The notes under the pieces were generated by a model that saw nothing but the letters and a program-made list of their open reading frames with translations, searched no databases and was not told where the DNA came from. The position numbers and the translations under genes were made by a program. A stretch of 27,168 nucleotides of DNA. Source: CAZCBD01 sp964496755. Its GTDB lineage: Bacteria > Bacteroidota > Ignavibacteria > Ignavibacteriales > Melioribacteraceae. The stretch spans positions 1-27,168 of the forward strand of contig CAZCBD010000011.1 in the NCBI GenBank assembly GCA_964496755.1, in the 5' to 3' direction. Numbering within the stretch: the stretch's first letter is position 1; each line of letters opens with the position of its first letter. Below are positions 22,719 to 27,168 of this stretch, one piece after another.

Positions 22719-24314
22719 TTAAGATTTAACATTTAAATTATTCTTAGTAAAAATGTTATTAACGTTTCTAAAAATTTTAAGTTTGTTTACATTCCTTAAT
22801 TCGTTCGGCAACAATTCATCCGGCAAATTTTGAAAACAAACAGGCTTTAAGAATCGTTTAATAGAATCGGTACCAACAGAAGTATATTGTGAATTTGAAG
22901 TTGCAGGAAACGGTCCGCCATGATGCATAGCCGAACAAACCTGAACTCCGGTCGGCATATCATTTAAGATTAATCTACCCGCAATATCAGATAATTTTTC
23001 AAATAACTTAGTTTGTTTTTCCGTTTCGTTTTTATTTGCAAAAACAGAAGCTGTTAACTGTCCCTCCAGATTATCAATGATATCCAACATTTCCTGAAAA
23101 TCTTTACAAACTACAATCAGAGAATGAGGCCCAAATATTTCTTTTTGTAAGGAATTATCCTGTTTAAAATTATATCCGGTTGTTTTTACAACTACAGTAT
23201 TGGCCTCAAATTTAGAATGATACTTTTCACTTACGGCAATAGGATAAACTTCTTTCTTTGATAAAGCCTTTTTCAATAATTGCGAATAATTGTTTGCAAT
23301 TCTTTCCGTTAACATTTCATGCGTTATAGCATTCTGCACTTCATCAGAAAGAATATCAAATAGCTTTTCAAGATACTCCCCTTCAATTACAAACATCAAT
23401 CCGGGATTAGTACAAAATTGCCCTGCCCCTAAAGTTAGCGAAGCAACATAATTTTTTGCAAACTCATGCAAATTATCTTTTACATAATTAGGTAAAACAA
23501 ATAATGGATTAACACTACCCATTTCAGCAAACACAGGAATCGGCGTTTTTCTGTTGCAAGCAATTTTATATAATTCCATTCCGCCGGTGTATGAGCCTGT
23601 AAAAGCCACTGCCTTTATTTGTTTTGCCTTAACCAATTTTTGGCCAACAAAATAGCCCGAATCATTCAGATTAGAAAAAACACCTTCCGGCATTTTAGTC
23701 TTTCGGGCAGCTTCACAAATTGCCGTTGCAACCAATTCACCTGTACCGGCATGGGCAGGATGAGACTTGACAATTACAGGGCACCCTGCAGCAAGAGCTG
23801 AAATAGTATCTCCACCGGCCGTTGAAAAAGCTAATGGAAAGTTACTTGCTCCAAAGACTGCTACCGGTCCAATAGGAATTAACATTTTTCGAATATCCTG
23901 TTTGGATTTCAATTCATCGGCTACTATTGTTGCATTTACATAACTACCATCAAGAATTAAATTTACAAATAATTTTATTTGATTCAATGTCCTATCCATT
24001 TCCCCTTCCAATCTTTGAATTGGAAGAGCCGTTTCAAGATGAGCTCTTTCTATTATTTCATTTTTACAGTCAGAAATGTGATTAATAATTTCATTTAAAA
24101 AATCCGCTCGTCTTCGGGAAGGAATTAATCTATATTCTTTAAAAGCCTTGTGTGCAAAATTTAATGCCAAATCAACTTCGCTTTCAGTTGCAATAAAAAA
24201 ATCTTCTTTCAATTCTTTTTTTAGTAGTGGACTTAGAATTTTAAAATCTTTTTCCGAAGAAATATTTTTTTGATATCCTATAATACTTTTACCTGTAATT
24301 GAATACTTTTTCAT
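22719..24314 (-). CDS. Aldehyde dehydrogenase, 2-ketoglutarate semialdehyde dehydrogenase type
   Basis: This 531-aa NAD(P)-dependent aldehyde dehydrogenase matches the ketoglutarate-semialdehyde (2,5-dioxovalerate) subgroup in size and in its motifs. Seen directly: GPVAVFGASNFPLAFSTAGGD with Asn158, the cofactor-site Lys183 in VIVKSHPAH, FTGSYTGG, the general base Glu264 in FAEMGSVNPLFVLP and the nucleophile Cys301 in GAGQFCTNPGL. The QFCTNPGL and EMGSVNP forms are the marks of this subgroup. The enzyme would oxidise an aldehyde from sugar-acid or hydroxyproline breakdown, but no such pathway gene is nearby, so the substrate is open. Its ATG is separated by a single base from the stop of the channel gene upstream, so the two are translationally coupled. 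Confidence 0.9.
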   Translation of the reverse strand: MKKYSITGKSIIGYQKNISSEKDFKILSPLLKKELKEDFFIATESEVDLALNFAHKAFKEYRLIPSRRRADFLNEIINHISDCKNEIIERAHLETALPIQRLEGEMDRTLNQIKLFVNLILDGSYVNATIVADELKSKQDIRKMLIPIGPVAVFGASNFPLAFSTAGGDTISALAAGCPVIVKSHPAHAGTGELVATAICEAARKTKMPEGVFSNLNDSGYFVGQKLVKAKQIKAVAFTGSYTGGMELYKIACNRKTPIPVFAEMGSVNPLFVLPNYVKDNLHEFAKNYVASLTLGAGQFCTNPGLMFVIEGEYLEKLFDILSDEVQNAITHEMLTERIANNYSQLLKKALSKKEVYPIAVSEKYHSKFEANTVVVKTTGYNFKQDNSLQKEIFGPHSLIVVCKDFQEMLDIIDNLEGQLTASVFANKNETEKQTKLFEKLSDIAGRLILNDMPTGVQVCSAMHHGGPFPATSNSQYTSVGTDSIKRFLKPVCFQNLPDELLPNELRNVNKLKIFRNVNNIFTKNNLNVKS

Positions 24315-24315
24315 T

Positions 24316-25761
24316 TTATAAACCGAAAAAATGTTTAATTCTTTTTAATAAGCTTTCCGCTTTAATTTCAGTGGATTTAATTTTTGTTGCATTCTCATTT
24401 TGTCTTTGCACAATAATATTAGCTATTTCATCTGCAAAATCAATTCGTGTATTTAGTAACCTACTAATTGCATCTTTAGGAATTTCATAAATTAAAACAT
24501 CTGTTGAAGCAATAATTGTGGCCATTCTTTTTTCTCCGGTTAGTAAAGACATTTCGCCAAAGAAATCTCCCGGTACAAGCTGTCCTACTTTTAAATTACT
24601 TCCTGAATCCGTACTAATAAAAACTTCGGATAATCCTTCAGTTAAAATAAACATTGAATCTCCGGCGTCGTTTTGCTTAATAATAATGGTCTCTTTCTCA
24701 TATTCATGTTCAATTAATTTTTCAGAAATTTGCAAAATTTCATTTTCGGATAAAGTTTCAAAAATAGGAATGCGTTTTATTAATTCTATTCTATCATTTG
24801 CAGTTCTTACCTCTTTGTTCCTGATTGGCATATCTGCATAAAATATATCTTCCTTTGGATAGGCCGGAGTAATACCGGATTTCGTAAGGTGTTCAATTAT
24901 CTTCTCATTTAAAATGCTGATGGCATTTTCAATATCATCAGTTGCATTTGGCTTAAGCCAAACTTTAATTAAATATTCCAAACCAAGATGTGTTGTTTTT
25001 AAAAAAATAATTTTAGGTTCATTTGGTAATACAAAGCTAATATGCGTTAATGCTTCTTTTGTTGCCGCTGTTAATATTCTTTTAATCCTTCTCGTTGAAA
25101 CTGAAAAATCAAAATTATATACTAAAGTGAAGGGAGTTGAATTCTGATTTCTGGAATAATTAGTGATAACTGTTGAAGACATTAAGTTGCTGGGAACGGT
25201 TATCAGACTATTATTTTCTCCACGTAATCTTAGATGCTTTCTTGTTAATTCAATAACTTCGCCGCTGATTACAGTATTGGAAGACTGAAATAAAATTGAA
25301 ATCCAATCTCCAATTAAATATGTGCGCTCAACATTACCGGCAAGACTTGAAAAATATTCTAATATTCTTGTGCGGGTTACGGTTCCCAACAATAAATAAA
25401 CAAGTAGCAAGTACAAAATCTGATTGGTAAACTTAATATTAAAAACACCAACTATAACCAAGGCAAGCGCCAAAGAATAAATTAAGCTCGAAATAAAATC
25501 GTTTAATAAAACAACGAATATATTTCCTGTGGATTTTGAAAGTATATCATCCCAAATTACACTTTGTAAAATTTTATTTAATAAAAATGCTCCTGAGATA
25601 AACATAAAAATATTAACAAAATAAAAAAGTAATTCCATCGGCAAATCACTTAAACCTGCGTTATCCGGCGGAGGTGAAATTTGGTTTGTTACCACTACAA
25701 CAAAAGTTAGAATAAAAAAAGTAAGAGGAAGTATTATAGATTTTAATCTTGCAAGTATCAT
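24316..25761 (-). CDS. MscS-type channel with C-terminal cyclic-nucleotide-binding domain (bCNG type)
   Basis: This protein of 481 aa starts at the ATG at 25761; a GTG two codons earlier is possible. About four membrane helices lie in the first 140 residues, followed by the MscS beta domain (about 145-210, YLIGDWISILF, GEVIELTRKHLRLRGENNSL, VPSNLMSSTVITNYSR) and an alpha/beta vestibule region. A cNMP-binding domain (about 335-460) follows, with the phosphate-binding cassette GDFFGEMSLLTGEKRMATI. The Glu and Arg that contact the cyclic phosphate are present. The established bCNG branch of MscS proteins has this layout and is reported to be gated by cyclic nucleotide rather than tension. Ligand and ion are not known here. 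The last residues form a Lys-rich tail. It is coupled to the aldehyde dehydrogenase. Confidence 0.88.
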   Translation of the reverse strand: MILARLKSIILPLTFFILTFVVVVTNQISPPPDNAGLSDLPMELLFYFVNIFMFISGAFLLNKILQSVIWDDILSKSTGNIFVVLLNDFISSLIYSLALALVIVGVFNIKFTNQILYLLLVYLLLGTVTRTRILEYFSSLAGNVERTYLIGDWISILFQSSNTVISGEVIELTRKHLRLRGENNSLITVPSNLMSSTVITNYSRNQNSTPFTLVYNFDFSVSTRRIKRILTAATKEALTHISFVLPNEPKIIFLKTTHLGLEYLIKVWLKPNATDDIENAISILNEKIIEHLTKSGITPAYPKEDIFYADMPIRNKEVRTANDRIELIKRIPIFETLSENEILQISEKLIEHEYEKETIIIKQNDAGDSMFILTEGLSEVFISTDSGSNLKVGQLVPGDFFGEMSLLTGEKRMATIIASTDVLIYEIPKDAISRLLNTRIDFADEIANIIVQRQNENATKIKSTEIKAESLLKRIKHFFGL

Positions 25762-25823
25762 TTCCACACCAATTTTGTTTACCGAAAATTAGTAAAATAT
25801 TAAATGATTACAAGAAAAAATAA

Positions 25824-27152
25824 TTATTTCGGAATCTTAAATTTAAAAATCGCCCCGTTATTATTTTCAAAATCAAGAGAACCACCAATTTGTTCAACTA
25901 AATTAATTACCAGTGAAAGGCCTAATGATGTAATACTTTGCAAATTGAAATCATCTGGTAATCCGATTCCATTATCGGAATAGAAAAAATCAAAATACTC
26001 TTCTCTATCTTTTATAATTATATTAATTTCGCCTTTCTTTTCATCGAAAGCATGTTTTAAGGAATTTGTTATTAATTCATTTACAATTAATCCCATTGGG
26101 ATGGCGGTATTAACTTGCAATTTTGCATTCGAAATATCCATTTTAAATTTTATTCTATCGTCATAAATATCGAAAGCAATTTTCAAATAATTGATTAAAT
26201 CTTCGGTATAGCCATTAAAATTTATAGAGTTCAATTCACCGGATTGATATAATTTTTCATGCACCAGCGCCATTGATTTTATTTGATTCTGACTTTCGAG
26301 AAACACCTTTTTATATTTAGGATCATCAAAATTATCGGATTGCAAACTTAGTATGCTTGAAATTATTTGAAGATTGTTTTTTACCCGATGATGTATTTCT
26401 TTTAATAAGACTTCCTTTTCATTAAGCGATTTCACTATTTGCATTTCCGAATTTTTGGAATCCGTTACATCTTGTATCATAACAAAAAATATTTTACCAT
26501 TTTGGTTTTCTTCAAGTATACTGATTGAAAACTTTAACCATTTAACACTATTATTCCACAGAACACATTTTTCGGTAAAAGAGGACAAGGAATTTGTTTG
26601 GTCAAAAAGGCACAAATCATTTTTAAAAAGTTCAGTATACTTTGAATCAATAATATCAATTGCTTTAAGATTAAACAATTTTTCGGTTGCATTATTAATT
26701 GTAATGATTTTCCCATTTTCTTCGATTATACACATTCCATCGCGAGCATATTCCCAAACAAGTTTAAATTTATCTTCTATCTTTTGTCTTTTTGCTAATC
26801 GGGTATTTACAGCAATTAAAAGTTCATCCAATTTAAAAGGTTTAATTAAGTAATCATCAGCACCTAAGTTCATTCCCTCTCGGAAATCCTTTAATTCCGC
26901 ACGAGCGGTGAGAAACAGAAACGGAATGGAGGAAGTTTTAATATCATTTTGTAAATTTCTTAGTACTTCAAATCCTGAAATACCTCCCATCATTATATCA
27001 CTAATAATAAGATCCGGTAAATATTTTCCGGCCTTTTCAATTCCTTCCTCGCCACTTTCGGCCATTATTATTTCAAAATTCTGTCTTGTAAGAAAATCAT
27101 ATATCATACTTCTTACATCAATTTGATCTTCAATTACCAAAATTGTTTTCAT
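25824..27152 (-). CDS. Soluble REC-PAS-histidine kinase (HisKA_2 type)
   Basis: This 442-aa protein has no membrane segment. Domain order: receiver (1-120) with Asp9, phospho-acceptor Asp52 in IISDIMMGG, Thr82 and Lys104 in LIKPF; a PAS domain (about 125-232) with WEYARDGMCIIEENGKIITI; then HisKA_2 with LLKEIHHRVKNNLQIISSIL (phospho-His254); then the ATPase domain with NELITNSLKHAFDEKKGE (Asn363) and YSDNGIGLPDDF (Asp393). A receiver in front of a kinase means it is itself switched by another kinase, so it is a relay or an integrator of cytosolic signals. The output regulator is not encoded next to it in the window; upstream genes are outside. The start is the ATG near the window end, without a clear ribosome-binding site. 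Confidence 0.93.
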   Translation of the reverse strand: MKTILVIEDQIDVRSMIYDFLTRQNFEIIMAESGEEGIEKAGKYLPDLIISDIMMGGISGFEVLRNLQNDIKTSSIPFLFLTARAELKDFREGMNLGADDYLIKPFKLDELLIAVNTRLAKRQKIEDKFKLVWEYARDGMCIIEENGKIITINNATEKLFNLKAIDIIDSKYTELFKNDLCLFDQTNSLSSFTEKCVLWNNSVKWLKFSISILEENQNGKIFFVMIQDVTDSKNSEMQIVKSLNEKEVLLKEIHHRVKNNLQIISSILSLQSDNFDDPKYKKVFLESQNQIKSMALVHEKLYQSGELNSINFNGYTEDLINYLKIAFDIYDDRIKFKMDISNAKLQVNTAIPMGLIVNELITNSLKHAFDEKKGEINIIIKDREEYFDFFYSDNGIGLPDDFNLQSITSLGLSLVINLVEQIGGSLDFENNNGAIFKFKIPK

Positions 27153-27168
27153 AATTTTATACTAGTTG

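Overview
The window is AT-rich (about one third G+C by eye) and gene-dense. Almost every stop codon is TAA, and the two tRNA genes do not encode a full CCA end. The gene set includes RNase HIII, an AIM24-type protein, a methylmalonyl-CoA decarboxylase-like carboxyltransferase, a bCNG-type channel, NarL-type and HisKA_2-type signalling proteins, an exported M14 peptidase and a lysine-rich histone-like protein. Together these suggest the Bacteroidota/Chlorobiota/Ignavibacteriota group, most likely Ignavibacteria-like. This placement is an inference from family composition, not a search. The sequence is a scaffold: it contains one run of exactly 100 N inside a repeat.

Layout. (1) 1-3474: an acyl-CoA dehydrogenase cut by the window edge, an acyl-CoA carboxyltransferase and a small biotin carrier, closed by a terminator. 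(2) 3539-6648: an RsbW-like anti-sigma kinase domain and an exported Sel1-repeat protein, facing a membrane-anchored SpoIIE-type PP2C phosphatase. (3) 6789-12681: a likely signalling operon made of a 96-aa Cys-containing protein, a polytopic membrane protein, a PAS histidine kinase and a NarL-type regulator, followed by an exported M14 carboxypeptidase. (4) 12722-15298 (minus): exonuclease I and glycerate kinase. (5) 15315-16246: a divergent pair of a tail-anchored protein resembling a degenerate LRAT/NC domain and a histone H1-like protein. (6) 16276-18140: a divergent pair of a UPF0104/LPG-synthase-type membrane protein and an AIM24-family protein. (7) 18423-18859: a tandem array of tRNA-Asp/terminator units, two of them decayed, interrupted by the gap. 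(8) 18925-20961 (minus): 6-phosphofructokinase and RNase HIII. (9) 21047-22683: tRNA-Ser(UGA), a cold-shock protein and alanine racemase. (10) 22719-27152 (minus): a ketoglutarate-semialdehyde-type aldehyde dehydrogenase, coupled to a MscS channel with a cyclic-nucleotide-binding domain, and a soluble REC-PAS-histidine kinase.

Most genes are core metabolism and housekeeping. No phage, CRISPR, toxin-antitoxin or intact mobile element was seen. The parts most worth a second look are the tRNA-Asp array with its assembly gap, the signalling operon headed by the PCPPFC small protein, the protein at 15315-15731, the RsbW/Sel1/PP2C cluster, and the coupling of a cNMP-domain channel to an aldehyde dehydrogenase.
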